Shown here piece after piece: positions 8,310-17,099 of a stretch of DNA of 52,928 nucleotides. The position numbers and the translations under genes were made by a program. The notes under the pieces were generated by a model. That model was not told the DNA's origin. It did not search any database and saw nothing but the letters and a program-made list of their open reading frames with translations. Source of the DNA: Oscillospiraceae bacterium (GTDB taxonomy: Bacteria; Bacillota; Clostridia; Oscillospirales; Oscillospiraceae). The stretch covers positions 1 to 52,928 of the forward strand of contig JAGAMC010000013.1 in assembly GCA_017624915.1 (NCBI GenBank), written 5' to 3'. Position 1 is the stretch's first letter, and each line of letters opens with the position of its first letter.

Positions 8310-8918
8310 ATGATCAAGAAGATTTCTGCATTGCTGCTGGCCGGCGCTATGATGCTGTCTCTGGTTGCCTGCGGCAGCCAGGGTTCCGGTTCCGCTTCCT
8401 CCGACCCCGCCGGTTCCGGCGCGGTCGCCGGCCTGACCGAGGCCTTCGCTGAGGCTCCCATCCTGGTCACCTCCGGCGGCCAGAGCGCCGACTATCAGAT
8501 GGTCGGCACCCTGATGGGTAAGGTTGGTATGGATTATGAAATCAAAAATCTGGCCACCTCCGCCGATCTGGGCAGCGCCAAGACCCTGATCATTGTTGTT
8601 GGCGGTTCTTCCAAGGGCCTGGGCGCTGCCGGTATTGATGCCGACGGCGAGCTGGCTCGTCTGGAGGAGCTGATCAACGGTGCCAAGTCTGCCGGTCTGT
8701 CCATTATCGCCATGCACACCGGCGGCGAAGCCCGCCGCGGCGAGCTGTCCGACAAGTTCATCACCCCCATCTTCGTGAAGGCCGATTACGCCATCGTGGT
8801 CAGCTCCGGTGACGAGGACGGCCTGATGGCCGGTATCTGCTCCGGCGCCGGTATCCCCATGGATTCCATCGGCAGCATCAGCAATGTGGCTACCGTCCTG
8901 CCTGCTGCGTTTAAGTAA
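8310..8918 (+). CDS. Small lipoprotein, DUF6305-like
   Basis: 202-residue lipoprotein (lipobox LVAC, C21) with a Gly/Ser linker and then a compact alpha/beta domain containing PILVTSGGQSAD, LIIVVGGSSKGLGAAG and MHTGGEARRG. The C-terminal portion VSSGDEDG resembles a nucleotide- or ligand-binding fold. I recognise it only as a probable DUF6305 member. Between a gamma-glutamyltransferase and a TRAP-like permease it could act as a short solute-binding subunit, but it is far shorter than a normal DctP (about 320 residues). AAAAAAGGAG precedes ATG 8310. Confidence 0.65.
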   Translation: MIKKISALLLAGAMMLSLVACGSQGSGSASSDPAGSGAVAGLTEAFAEAPILVTSGGQSADYQMVGTLMGKVGMDYEIKNLATSADLGSAKTLIIVVGGSSKGLGAAGIDADGELARLEELINGAKSAGLSIIAMHTGGEARRGELSDKFITPIFVKADYAIVVSSGDEDGLMAGICSGAGIPMDSIGSISNVATVLPAAFK

Positions 8919-8941
8919 TTTTATAAAACTGAAGAATGAGA

Positions 8942-8970
8942 AGAGGGCCAACGCGGTACGTTGGCCCTCT
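8942..8970 (+). other. Intercistronic hairpin before the permease gene
   Basis: AGAGGGCCAACG (8942-8953), loop CGGTA and CGTTGGCCCTCT (8959-8970) give a perfect 12-bp stem without a T-run. It lies 26 bases before the permease ATG and flanks the lipoprotein gene together with the 8231-8260 hairpin. Confidence 0.6.
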
Positions 8971-8996
8971 ACCAAAACAACCGTGGAGGTATTTTG

Positions 8997-10271
8997 ATGA
9001 GTATTGAACTTATTACCTTCATCGTGATGATCGCCGTGTTTCTGCTGGGCTGCTTTGCCGCAAAGCTGCCTGTCAGCATTTCCATGGTGCTCTCCGCGAT
9101 TAGTGGTGCTCTGGTGGCCGGACAGGGCATTCCCCTGCGTCACCTGGTCGAGGGTATGTTCTCCTACGTTGACACCATTCTGGTCATTGCCACCGCAATG
9201 ATCTTTATGAAGGTCATCCAGGAGTCCGGCGCTCTGGACGCCATCGCCTCGGTTATTATCGAGAGATTCCACAAGGTCCCCGCTTTGATGCTGTGCATGA
9301 TCATGCTGATCATCATGTTCCCCGGCATGATCACCGGTTCTTCCACCGCTTCCGTTCTGTCTGCCGGCTCTATCATGGCCCCCGTGCTGATGATGATGGG
9401 TGTGCCCATTGTGGAGACCGCATCCATTCTGGCTATGGGCGGCATTCTGGGCATGATCGCGCCTCCCACCAACATCCCCGCCATGGTCATCGGTGCCGGC
9501 ATCGATATCCCTTACAGCGGCTTCGGTCTGCCCCTGTCTCTGCTGACCTTTCCGCTGGCAGCCCTGTTTGTCCTGATGCTGGGCTATAAGCACGTCAAGA
9601 AGATGAACTTCCTGGAGGTGCAGGCCAAGCTGAATACCGAGTCCCGCAAAAAGTTCGGACTCAAGGTGTACATCCCCCTGGTACTGGCCATCGTGCTGAT
9701 GACCCTGACCAAGCTGGTTCCCGCCTTCTCCATTGGCATGCCTCTGGTGTTCCTGATCTCTGCCGTGGCAGGCTGCTTCACCGGCTACAAGATCAATCTG
9801 CTGAAGGTATCCAAGGACTCTGTCAACAGCGTTCTGCCCGTTATGGGTATTCTGATGGGCGTCGGCATGTTTATCCAGATCATGACTCTGACCGGTGTGC
9901 GCGGTTTCATCGTTACCACCTGTATGAGCCTGCCTGAGTGGGCCCGCTACATCGCCATCGCCGTCTCCATGCCTCTGTTCGGCGCTGTTTCTTCCTTCGG
10001 CTCCGCCAGCGTGCTGGGTGTTCCTTTCCTGCTCACCTTCCTGGCTCAGGACGAGATCATCGTGGCCTCTTCCCTGTCCCTGATCGCCGGTCTGGGCGAT
10101 ATGATGCCTCCCACCGCACTGGCCGGTATCTTCGCCGCTCAGGTCGTTGGCATGGAAAAGTACACCCCTGTTTTGAAGAAGTGCTTCGTCCCCTGTTTGA
10201 TCATCGTTGTCTGGGGCCTGCTCTTCATTGCCGGTGCCAACATCCTTGAGCCGTTCATCATTCTCGGTTAA
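8997..10271 (+). CDS. TRAP-like transporter large permease (DctM type)
   Basis: 424-residue polytopic inner membrane protein with about 11-12 hydrophobic segments. Repeated GMITGSSTAS / GMIAPPTNIPAMVIGAG and FGSASVLGVPF / GLGDMMPPTA blocks resemble the paired hairpins of the DctM/ion-transporter superfamily. It would import an organic acid or acyl amino acid with sodium or proton. No DctQ-size small subunit or DctP-size binding protein lies nearby; a DUF6305-like lipoprotein and a 48-residue membrane peptide flank it instead. ATG 8997 follows GGAGG. Confidence 0.78.
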   Translation: MSIELITFIVMIAVFLLGCFAAKLPVSISMVLSAISGALVAGQGIPLRHLVEGMFSYVDTILVIATAMIFMKVIQESGALDAIASVIIERFHKVPALMLCMIMLIIMFPGMITGSSTASVLSAGSIMAPVLMMMGVPIVETASILAMGGILGMIAPPTNIPAMVIGAGIDIPYSGFGLPLSLLTFPLAALFVLMLGYKHVKKMNFLEVQAKLNTESRKKFGLKVYIPLVLAIVLMTLTKLVPAFSIGMPLVFLISAVAGCFTGYKINLLKVSKDSVNSVLPVMGILMGVGMFIQIMTLTGVRGFIVTTCMSLPEWARYIAIAVSMPLFGAVSSFGSASVLGVPFLLTFLAQDEIIVASSLSLIAGLGDMMPPTALAGIFAAQVVGMEKYTPVLKKCFVPCLIIVVWGLLFIAGANILEPFIILG

Positions 10272-10290
10272 TCGGAAGGAGCGAGCAAGA

Positions 10291-10437
10291 ATGATCACTA
10301 TTATTTATCGACTGCTTGTCGTCTATGTCATCGGCCTGGTGGGCTGGAATCTGTTTACAGAAAAGAAACTCACCGCCCAGATGAACTGCGCCATGGTTTT
10401 GATTCCCCTGGTCCTGCGCGCCCTGATGATCAAGTGA
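10291..10437 (+). CDS. 48-residue membrane peptide
   Basis: A short gene preceded by GGAAGGAGCGAG and ending one base before the next ribosome site. Its product starts MITIIYRLLVVYVIGLVGW and has a second hydrophobic stretch (MNCAMVLIPLVLRALMIK), so two membrane passes are likely. It sits between the permease and the aspartoacylase-like gene with no gaps, so it is probably translated. It could be a mini small subunit of the permease. No family was recognised. Confidence 0.6.
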   Translation: MITIIYRLLVVYVIGLVGWNLFTEKKLTAQMNCAMVLIPLVLRALMIK

Positions 10438-10448
10438 GGAGGGTGAAT

Positions 10449-11597
10449 ATGACTAAGAAGAATTACATTTCTGCCGCCATTTGTCTTGCGGTGTCTGTGG
10501 CCATCATGATCAGCACCAGCATAAACTTCCTGGCCGCCCGCGAGGTTCCAATGCCCAAGGAGGGTCCCAGCGTCGTCGAGGTCAAGATGCTCTCTGACTG
10601 GTTCGACGGTCTGAAGGACACCAACGGCGACACCCCCGTCTATGTTCTGAAGGGAGAAAAGGAGGGTGGCTCCGCTCTTGTTCTGGGCGGCACCCACGCC
10701 AACGAGCCCTCCGGCTATATGTCCGCCTTTACCTTCATCGAGACCGCTGTTGTTGAGGCGGGCACGATCTATGTGATCCCCTACACCAACCACAGCGCCA
10801 TGACCCACAACGACCCCGGCGAGGGCAACCTGCAGTATTTTACCCTGCAGACCAAGAGCGGCGAGCGCACCTTCCGTTTCGGCTCCCGCGCCACCAATCC
10901 CATTGACCAGTGGCCCGACCCCGATGTCTACGTCCACTATCCCTCCAATCAGCAGCTGTCCGGCTCCGAGACCCGCAACATCAACCGCGGCTATCCCGGC
11001 CGTGCCGACGGCAATCTGACGGAACGGATGGCTTACGGTGTGGCTGAGCTGATCCGTGCCGAGAATGTGGGTATTACCTTCGACCTGCACGAGGCTTCTC
11101 CCGAGTATCCCGTGATCCACGCTACGGTTGCTCACCAGGACGCAATGGACATCGCCTCCGAGGGCTGCATCAACCTGCTGCTCAGCGGCATTGAAATGTC
11201 TCTGGAGGTATCTCCCACCAACTTCCATGGTCTGACCCACCGCGAGCTGGGCGACTACACCGACACCATGGCCATCCTGATGGAGACCGCCAACGCCTCT
11301 CAGGGCCGTCTGCGCGGCGCTACCACCCGAGAGCAGGTTCTGGGCGGTATTGACCGTTTCTATGTCATCAACGAGGGCCTGGATATGCTGTATGTGCCCT
11401 ACGACGAGACCGGCCATCCCATTGAGGAGCGCTGCGGACGTCATCTGCAGGGTGTTTATGAGTATATCGCCGCTTATAACAACGCAAATCCCGACGATGC
11501 CATCCTTTACAGCGGAGTTCCCGGCTATGCCGAGCTGTTCCTGAATGCCGACCCCGCCGCTCTGGGCGGCGCCCATCTGGGCAGCTTCCTGATGTAA
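10449..11597 (+). CDS. Aspartoacylase/succinylglutamate desuccinylase-like protein, exported
   Basis: 382 residues with an N-terminal signal anchor (about 8-28) and no lipobox cysteine. Zinc ligands are H83 and E86 (GGTHANEPSG) and H214 (TFDLHEA), with E279 in LMET as likely catalytic base. An insert of about 60 residues rich in aromatic and polar residues separates the two metal motifs, larger than in the 275-residue relative upstream. It would release an acyl or glutamyl group from an amide at the cell surface before uptake by the adjacent permease. ATG 10449 has GAGGAGGG upstream; GTG 10434 is in frame but overlaps the previous stop region. Confidence 0.78.
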   Translation: MTKKNYISAAICLAVSVAIMISTSINFLAAREVPMPKEGPSVVEVKMLSDWFDGLKDTNGDTPVYVLKGEKEGGSALVLGGTHANEPSGYMSAFTFIETAVVEAGTIYVIPYTNHSAMTHNDPGEGNLQYFTLQTKSGERTFRFGSRATNPIDQWPDPDVYVHYPSNQQLSGSETRNINRGYPGRADGNLTERMAYGVAELIRAENVGITFDLHEASPEYPVIHATVAHQDAMDIASEGCINLLLSGIEMSLEVSPTNFHGLTHRELGDYTDTMAILMETANASQGRLRGATTREQVLGGIDRFYVINEGLDMLYVPYDETGHPIEERCGRHLQGVYEYIAAYNNANPDDAILYSGVPGYAELFLNADPAALGGAHLGSFLM

Positions 11598-11700
11598 CTT
11601 CTTTCCTGCGGCCGATAACGGCACGGTACATTCTGTGCCTGTCTCCCGGCGCTTGGTCAGCGAAGCCTGTGCCATCGACCATATCGGCCGCCAGTGTCCG

Positions 11701-11748
11701 GCGCAAACAAACTGCCTGTTCCTTTCGGAACAGGCAGTTTGTTTGCGC
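11701..11748. terminator. Bidirectional terminator between convergent operons
   Basis: A perfect 22-bp stem (11701-11722 with 11727-11748, loop TTTC), followed by TTTTTT on the plus strand. It serves the rightward ggt operon and probably the leftward yesL gene. Confidence 0.9.
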
Positions 11749-11752
11749 TTTT

Positions 11753-12424
11753 TTACTTTGCAGCTTCCTCCAGTTCAGCCTGCACCCCGTCTTCCGTGCC
11801 GCTCGCCCGCTTCTCCAACGAGGCAAAGGGCTTTTTCATCAGCCAGACGGACACCAGAGATACCGTGCTGAAATACAGGAACAACCATACCACCGTCAGC
11901 ATAACAAAGTGTCCCGTGGCCAGAAAGAACATCGCCACCGGCGCCCAGGTCAGGACCCCCGACACAATGGACCGCAGGGGGTGTGCAATGACCATAAAGG
12001 CGCTGTTTTTCAGCAGCTGAAACAGTCTGCATTCAAACCGGGAATAAAACTGGAATACCATAGCGGCGATAGACATCACCACAACCAGACCCAGCAGGGA
12101 ACACAGGAACGCCGGCATATATCCCTCGGTCTTCATCGCGAAGATCGTATAGGCTACCTGCACCAGAAATACCAGCAGCGGGCACAGGATAAACCACGCC
12201 AGCGTTGAGCGCAGAAAGCCCGAGCGAAGCCCCCGGAAAAAGGCCCGGTAGCAGGGCTCGTCGCTCATGCGGGCCCGGCTGGCACTGTTCAGCGCCGTAA
12301 GCGCCGCTCCGATGGTGACCACCGGCACGCAGCACAGCAGGAACAGTATGTTCAGGATCATGGTGTCTGCCACGTGCTCCAGAATGGCCATAAACTTGGA
12401 ATCATAGGACAAAATGCTTTTCAT
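11753..12424 (-). CDS. YesL family membrane protein (DUF624)
   Basis: 223 residues with five or six hydrophobic segments. Residues from about 20 read LEHVADTMILNILFLLCCVPVVTIGAALTA (here split: LEHVADTMIL, NILFLLCCVP, VVTIGAALTA), the usual DUF624 opening of a membrane helix plus VVTIGAA. YesL-type proteins accompany membrane AraC regulators and sugar ABC permeases in Firmicute polysaccharide loci; the molecular role is unknown. It lies downstream of the regulator on the same strand with a 29-base gap, so the two are probably cotranscribed. Confidence 0.8.
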   Translation of the reverse strand: MKSILSYDSKFMAILEHVADTMILNILFLLCCVPVVTIGAALTALNSASRARMSDEPCYRAFFRGLRSGFLRSTLAWFILCPLLVFLVQVAYTIFAMKTEGYMPAFLCSLLGLVVVMSIAAMVFQFYSRFECRLFQLLKNSAFMVIAHPLRSIVSGVLTWAPVAMFFLATGHFVMLTVVWLFLYFSTVSLVSVWLMKKPFASLEKRASGTEDGVQAELEEAAK

Positions 12425-12453
12425 AATATATCTCCTTGGCTGCCTTTCTGCTT

Positions 12454-14625
12454 TTATTCACCCTGAGCAGGGACTGCCCCCACCAGAGTCTGTCCCGCCT
12501 GCCCAATGGCATTTTTATACTCCACAGGCGTTACATTATAATACTTTTTAAAGTTGCGGTAGAAGGTGCTCTCAACGGTATAGCCGCACTTTTCCGCCAC
12601 ACTGCTGATGGTTTCCCCTGTCTCCCGCAGCAGGCGTGCAGCCTCTTCCATGCGGGTCTGGGTCAGCAGGGTGCTCATATTCACGCCTGTGATCTCCTGG
12701 ACCGCATTATAGACAAACCGCTCGGACACGCAAAAGCGCTTAGATACCGATGCCATACACAAGCCGGGATCAAAAAAGTTTGTTTTGATGTGCTGAACGA
12801 TCTCCTCGCACATCAGCCGCTTGTCCGACATCTGCAGCGCCGCCTTTTGTTCAAACAGGTCGCTGACGATGGCTTTCAGCCGGCGAATATTGGTGGCAGG
12901 GGTCCCGGTGTGCTGATATGTCAGCTTCTCATACGCTTCAAAGGACAGCTTTCCCGAGTGCGCCGTATCACGCAGCAGGAACAAAACGCTGTAAAACAGT
13001 TCCTCCGCCGAGACACCGCCGCCCTTGCCCGCAAATACAGCAATTTGTTCAATCTGCATCAGAGCCTCATTTTGATTCCAACAGGCCAGGGCCTGCCGGA
13101 ACTGCTTCAAGTCCACATCTATGGCAATATCGGCAGCAGCAGTTCCTTCGGCGGCCTGCAGCACCATATACTCCCCGGTCTCGGGAATACAGAACTGTGC
13201 CTGTCTGATAGCTGCATTCAGCTCTCCCAGACCCTCAAACGGCATACTGACACCACACACGAACCGCGCCTGACGCTCCATACCGCCATTCAGCTGCCGC
13301 AGGACGTCCTGCAGTTCCATATAGGAGCGCGGCGCAGCCGGCAGCAGGATGATTGCCTCCTGCAGGTTGATGTACTCGCACAAAAACTGCTCCGGCATAT
13401 CCCTTCGCAGCATATTGATCATAGAGGACTCGTCCTCCACCGTGTGGTCAGGGGCACGGTCCCGCACGATCGCCACCCGCAGGGGCTGCTGAAACACCGG
13501 GAACGCGGCAGAAACTTTTTCGTACTCCGCTTCCGCAATAGACAGGCCCGACACCGTTCTTACCAGCAGGCTGGACAGCAGCATGCTGCGCAGGGCCACA
13601 TTTCGGTCCTTGGCGCTTCTCAAATACGTGTCAATGGCCGCCAGCTCGTTTTCCGGCCGGTCTGCATTTCGATCCATGTCGTGCACCTGGATCAGACGGC
13701 GGAAGGGCCTGACGCTGATATGGGAAAAGAGGAAACACATGGCGACTCCGATCAGAACGGACAGCACAAAAATAAGCTGGGCCACGGTCTGCGCTCCGCG
13801 GGTCGCTCCACGGAAATAGGAGCGCGGGATGCCAAGATGTGCCGTGCTCCCCAGCGCCGGCAAATCGCAGCTGAGCTGTATATAGTCGCTCTGCTCCCCA
13901 CTTGGGTCGCCGTGGGAAAACAGCGTATTCCCTTCCCGGTTTATGATCTGCAGCGAGGTGTTTGCCGGAAGCGCGTCCAGGCGGAACCGCGATGCCACCG
14001 CCTCCGCGGGATAGAGGAAGCCATAAACGGCATCTCCTGCGGCGCTTTTCACCAGCAGGGTAAGGTATTCTCCCGGCTTTTCACCTACAAGGATCGTTTC
14101 CGCGGGCAGCAGCTTCGGGCTCAGGGAGGACAGCCCCTCCTGCCCGAGCATATCTGTTACGTCGGTTTTATCATATTTTAAATAGTTTTCAAAGCAGTCG
14201 CGCCCCTGCGCGAAGAAACGGTACCTCGTCAGGCAGGACTGGCTTCGCCTGAAATACAGGAAACTCTCCGCGGGCAGGTCCATCAGCGTACACTGCTGGG
14301 CAAAGGCATCCCGCACCCGGACCAGATAGAGCAGTTCCCGGGTGTCCACCGGAGCCGCCACGCCGGCCGCCTTGGAGTAATCGGCCGAGTTCTCTACCGT
14401 GACCGGCAGAGAGCGGGTGTTGAACAGCTCGCCAACAAACAACTGGCAGTTTTGCTCAAAGTTGCCCCTGGCCTGTTCCAGATAGGACGTGCGCAGTGCC
14501 TTTGTAAATTCTCCTGTGGCTGTAGTCAGCGCCAGCAGAAACACCAGCACCACCGCTCCCAGAAGGATGAAGTAACGCCAAAACAGCGACAGCTTTGACA
14601 GGACCCGTCCGAGTTTCTCTTTCAT
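12454..14625 (-). CDS. Membrane-anchored AraC family regulator (YesS-like)
   Basis: 723 residues. One membrane segment lies near the N-terminus (about 17-35) and a second near 282-303. Between them is a roughly 240-residue extracytoplasmic sensor. After a HAMP-like stretch and a middle domain, the last 100 residues form two AraC helix-turn-helix units (CMASVSKRFCVSERFVYN and ISSVAEKCGYTVESTFYRNFKKYY). Such regulators sense external sugars and switch on adjacent ABC permeases. It is divergent from the permease genes and carries its own promoter. Confidence 0.85.
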   Translation of the reverse strand: MKEKLGRVLSKLSLFWRYFILLGAVVLVFLLALTTATGEFTKALRTSYLEQARGNFEQNCQLFVGELFNTRSLPVTVENSADYSKAAGVAAPVDTRELLYLVRVRDAFAQQCTLMDLPAESFLYFRRSQSCLTRYRFFAQGRDCFENYLKYDKTDVTDMLGQEGLSSLSPKLLPAETILVGEKPGEYLTLLVKSAAGDAVYGFLYPAEAVASRFRLDALPANTSLQIINREGNTLFSHGDPSGEQSDYIQLSCDLPALGSTAHLGIPRSYFRGATRGAQTVAQLIFVLSVLIGVAMCFLFSHISVRPFRRLIQVHDMDRNADRPENELAAIDTYLRSAKDRNVALRSMLLSSLLVRTVSGLSIAEAEYEKVSAAFPVFQQPLRVAIVRDRAPDHTVEDESSMINMLRRDMPEQFLCEYINLQEAIILLPAAPRSYMELQDVLRQLNGGMERQARFVCGVSMPFEGLGELNAAIRQAQFCIPETGEYMVLQAAEGTAAADIAIDVDLKQFRQALACWNQNEALMQIEQIAVFAGKGGGVSAEELFYSVLFLLRDTAHSGKLSFEAYEKLTYQHTGTPATNIRRLKAIVSDLFEQKAALQMSDKRLMCEEIVQHIKTNFFDPGLCMASVSKRFCVSERFVYNAVQEITGVNMSTLLTQTRMEEAARLLRETGETISSVAEKCGYTVESTFYRNFKKYYNVTPVEYKNAIGQAGQTLVGAVPAQGE

Positions 14626-14676
14626 TTTCTTTTCGCCTCATTTCACAAATCCGTCAGAAAGCACGTCTGCCTTTAT

Positions 14677-14705
14677 ATTATAATTAAACAACGCGGAAAT
14701 TGCAA
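14677..14705 (-). promoter_or_regulatory. Promoter of the AraC-type regulator
   Basis: Leftward -35 TTGCAA (14700-14705), a 17-base spacer and -10 TATAAT (14677-14682). The palindrome TGCAATTGCA (14701-14710) overlaps the -35 box and may be an operator. Confidence 0.7.
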
Positions 14706-14710
14706 TTGCA

Positions 14711-14995
14711 TTTTCCCCTCACCGGCAAAAAAGCGTCCGTGTGCCGAAAATGCAAGTGAAAACGCCATATTGCTTGTTGTGAAATTGGGCCATTCGTTTT
14801 AGGATAATAATGAAACCAGCGTCCCCATCCGCCGTGTTTTCAGTCATTTTCACCATCACGGCAGACCGGCGGCCGTTGTGTGTTGCGATCCGGCACCCTC
14901 AGGAGAAGGATGGACAGCCTCTCTCCGACCCGCCGAATGGCAATACACATTTATTCCCCGGCGAATACCCCGTAACACAGAAAGGATGTCAGTGC
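14711..14995. other. Divergent control region before the ABC permeases
   Basis: No gene is seen. The stretch must hold the activated promoter for the permease genes and the AraC-type binding sites. GGATAAT near 14802 could be a -10 box, but it has no good -35 box, as expected for an activator-dependent promoter. Confidence 0.45.
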
Positions 14996-15982
14996 ATGAA
15001 AACAAAGCAAGCGACACAGAGTGCTGCCCCCAGCGCTCTGGCACTCCAGCGCAACCGGACTCCCTTCCAGCGTTTTCTGGTTCGCTTCAAGAAGAACTGG
15101 CAGCTGCATCTGCTGATGCTGTTGCCCATCGCCTATATTCTGCTGTTCTACTACACCCCTATGTACGGCCTGCAGATCGCCTTCCGCGACTTCAAGCCCA
15201 GAGCGGGTATCTGGGGCAGTGAATGGGTCGGTCTGAAGCACTTCATCGAGTTCATGTCCAGCCCCAAGTTCTTTACATATGTTTATAACACGCTGGCTAT
15301 CTCTCTGTACAGCGTCTGCGTCTCCTTCCCCATCCCCGTCATTCTGGCCCTGATGCTCCACGTCAGCGAGCGCAAGGTGCTCAAAAAGGTCACCCAGAAC
15401 GTGGCCTATGTGCCCCACTTCATCTCCGTGGTGGTTCTGGTCGGTATTCTCAACCAGGTACTTAACCCCGTCAGCGGCATCGTGGGCACCTTCTATCATA
15501 TGTTTGGCGGTCTGGGCATCGCTCCGGACATCCGCGCAAACCCCGGCACCTTCCGCCACCTGTACGTGTGGTCCGGCATCTGGCAGCAGATGGGCTGGAA
15601 CACCATCATCTATGTCGCCGCTCTGGCCGGCGTGTCCCACGAGCTGCACGAGGCGGCCGAGCTGGACGGCGCCAGCCGCTGGAAGCGCGTGCTGAACGTG
15701 GATCTGCCTGCCATCTTGCCCACCGTGTCCATTATGCTGATCCTGCGCTTCGGCAGCATCATGAGCGTGGGCTACGAAAAAGTCCTGCTGATGCAGAATG
15801 ACCTGAACCTGTCCACCTCCGAGGTCATTTCCACCTACGTTTACAAGGTCGGTCTGGCTCAGAACCGTCTTTCTTTCGGTACCGCCGTCGACCTGTTCAA
15901 CTCCGTTGTCAACGTCACGCTCCTGGTCACTGTCAATGCCATCACCCGCAAGCTGACATCCGGCGAGCAGGGCTTGTTCTAA
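14996..15982 (+). CDS. Sugar ABC transporter permease (LplB/YtcP-type)
   Basis: 328-residue inner membrane permease with six predicted helices and the EAA loop HEAAELDGASRWKRVLNVDLP, which contacts the ATPase. The N-terminal basic and Pro-rich tail and the motif FYYTPMYGLQIAFRDF are typical of the LplB group, which imports oligosaccharides. ATG 14996 is preceded by GAAAGGATG. Together with the next gene it forms the permease heterodimer; no binding protein or ATPase is encoded nearby. Confidence 0.88.
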   Translation: MKTKQATQSAAPSALALQRNRTPFQRFLVRFKKNWQLHLLMLLPIAYILLFYYTPMYGLQIAFRDFKPRAGIWGSEWVGLKHFIEFMSSPKFFTYVYNTLAISLYSVCVSFPIPVILALMLHVSERKVLKKVTQNVAYVPHFISVVVLVGILNQVLNPVSGIVGTFYHMFGGLGIAPDIRANPGTFRHLYVWSGIWQQMGWNTIIYVAALAGVSHELHEAAELDGASRWKRVLNVDLPAILPTVSIMLILRFGSIMSVGYEKVLLMQNDLNLSTSEVISTYVYKVGLAQNRLSFGTAVDLFNSVVNVTLLVTVNAITRKLTSGEQGLF

Positions 15983-16001
15983 GAAAGCGAGGTTCAAGGT
16001 T

Positions 16002-16919
16002 ATGGCTAAGGTTAAACACAAGGATATCAAGATCAAGCGCCACCGCACGCTTGATGACAAGATCCTCTACGCAACCACCGACATTATTCTGGTTCTGCTG
16101 CTGCTGATCGTCGGCTATCCCATCGTTTACGTTCTGTCCTGCTCCTTCTCCTCCGGTATTGCCGTTTCCAACGGCCGCGTGATCCTGTGGCCCGTGGACC
16201 CCTCTATCATCGGCTATAAGCTGGTCTTTGCCTATAAGACCGTTTGGACCGGTTATGCCAACACCATTTTCTATACTGTGGTTGGTACCGCACTGAACAT
16301 GCTCCTGTCTATTCTGGCCGCCTATCCTCTGTCCCGCCCCAACTATCAGGGCCGCAAGGTGGCCACCATGCTGTTCACCATCACCATGATGTTCTCCGCC
16401 GGTATCATCCCCAAGTATCTGCTCATGTCTGATCTTCACCTGATCGACTCCCGCTGGGCTCTGATCCTGGCTTCCGCCATCAGCGCCTACAACATGATCA
16501 TCATCCGCACTTACTTCCGCAACAGCATCCCCGGCGAGCTGATCGAGGCCGCCCGTATCGACGGCTGCTCCGAGCTGCGCACTCTGTGGAGCGTTGTGCT
16601 CCCCCTGTCCAAGGCCGTTATCTCTGTGGTCACCCTGTACTACGCCGTGTCCCACTGGAACAGCTACTTCCAGGCCATGCTGTACCTGCGCGACCGCGAC
16701 CTGCTGCCCCTGCAGATGATCCTGCGCGAGATCCTGAACGCCAGCAAGATCAACGCGGAAGATGTCAGCGACCCCGCGCTGCTGGCCGAGCTGGCCGGTG
16801 CCGCCGATCTGGTCAAGTACGCCCTGATCGTTGTCTCCTCCGCCCCCATCATTGCCGCTTACCCCTTCGTCCAGAAGTTCTTCGAGAAGGGCGTTATGAT
16901 CGGTTCTGTCAAGGGCTGA
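16002..16919 (+). CDS. Carbohydrate ABC transporter permease (LplC-type)
   Basis: 305 residues with six predicted helices and the EAA loop IEAARIDGCSELRTLWSVVLP. The closing KFFEKGVMIGSVKG tail is characteristic of the MalG/LplC family. It starts 19 bases after the first permease gene and completes the transmembrane pore. The ATPase is presumably a shared MsmX-type protein encoded elsewhere. The absence of an adjacent solute-binding protein gene is unusual for this family. Confidence 0.88.
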   Translation: MAKVKHKDIKIKRHRTLDDKILYATTDIILVLLLLIVGYPIVYVLSCSFSSGIAVSNGRVILWPVDPSIIGYKLVFAYKTVWTGYANTIFYTVVGTALNMLLSILAAYPLSRPNYQGRKVATMLFTITMMFSAGIIPKYLLMSDLHLIDSRWALILASAISAYNMIIIRTYFRNSIPGELIEAARIDGCSELRTLWSVVLPLSKAVISVVTLYYAVSHWNSYFQAMLYLRDRDLLPLQMILREILNASKINAEDVSDPALLAELAGAADLVKYALIVVSSAPIIAAYPFVQKFFEKGVMIGSVKG

Positions 16920-16933
16920 TATCAAAACCTTAT

Positions 16934-16969
16934 TTAACGCCGCCGTCTCGAAAGTGACGGCGGCGTTAA
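16934..16969 (+). terminator. Hairpin after the permease genes
   Basis: A 14-bp stem (16934-16947 with 16956-16969) around an 8-base loop, with only a weak T-run downstream. It separates the permeases from the separately promoted downstream genes. Confidence 0.65.
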
Positions 16970-17033
16970 CTTCACCCCATATTTTCTTTCTTGAAATTTT
17001 CTTTTAAAATCTTGGTTTTTTCTCCTAAGATTG

Positions 17034-17062
17034 TTGACCCGATTATCCGTTTATGCTATGTT
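17034..17062 (+). promoter_or_regulatory. Promoter of the ceramidase-like operon
   Basis: TTGACC (17034-17039), a 17-base spacer and TATGTT (17057-17062), followed by a strong AGGAGG ribosome site before ATG 17100. Confidence 0.6.
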
Positions 17063-17099
17063 GACCCTGTAATACCTTTTAATAACAGGAGGATGTATT

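Noticed and set aside
8304-10298. Long leftward His/Gly/Asp/Gln-rich frame opposite the permease
   Set aside because: Composition is typical of antisense translation of membrane-protein codons; no start signals or promoter.
12436-14181. Long rightward frame opposite the AraC-type regulator
   Set aside because: The leftward frame has clear helix-turn-helix and membrane segments and a promoter; this one has none.
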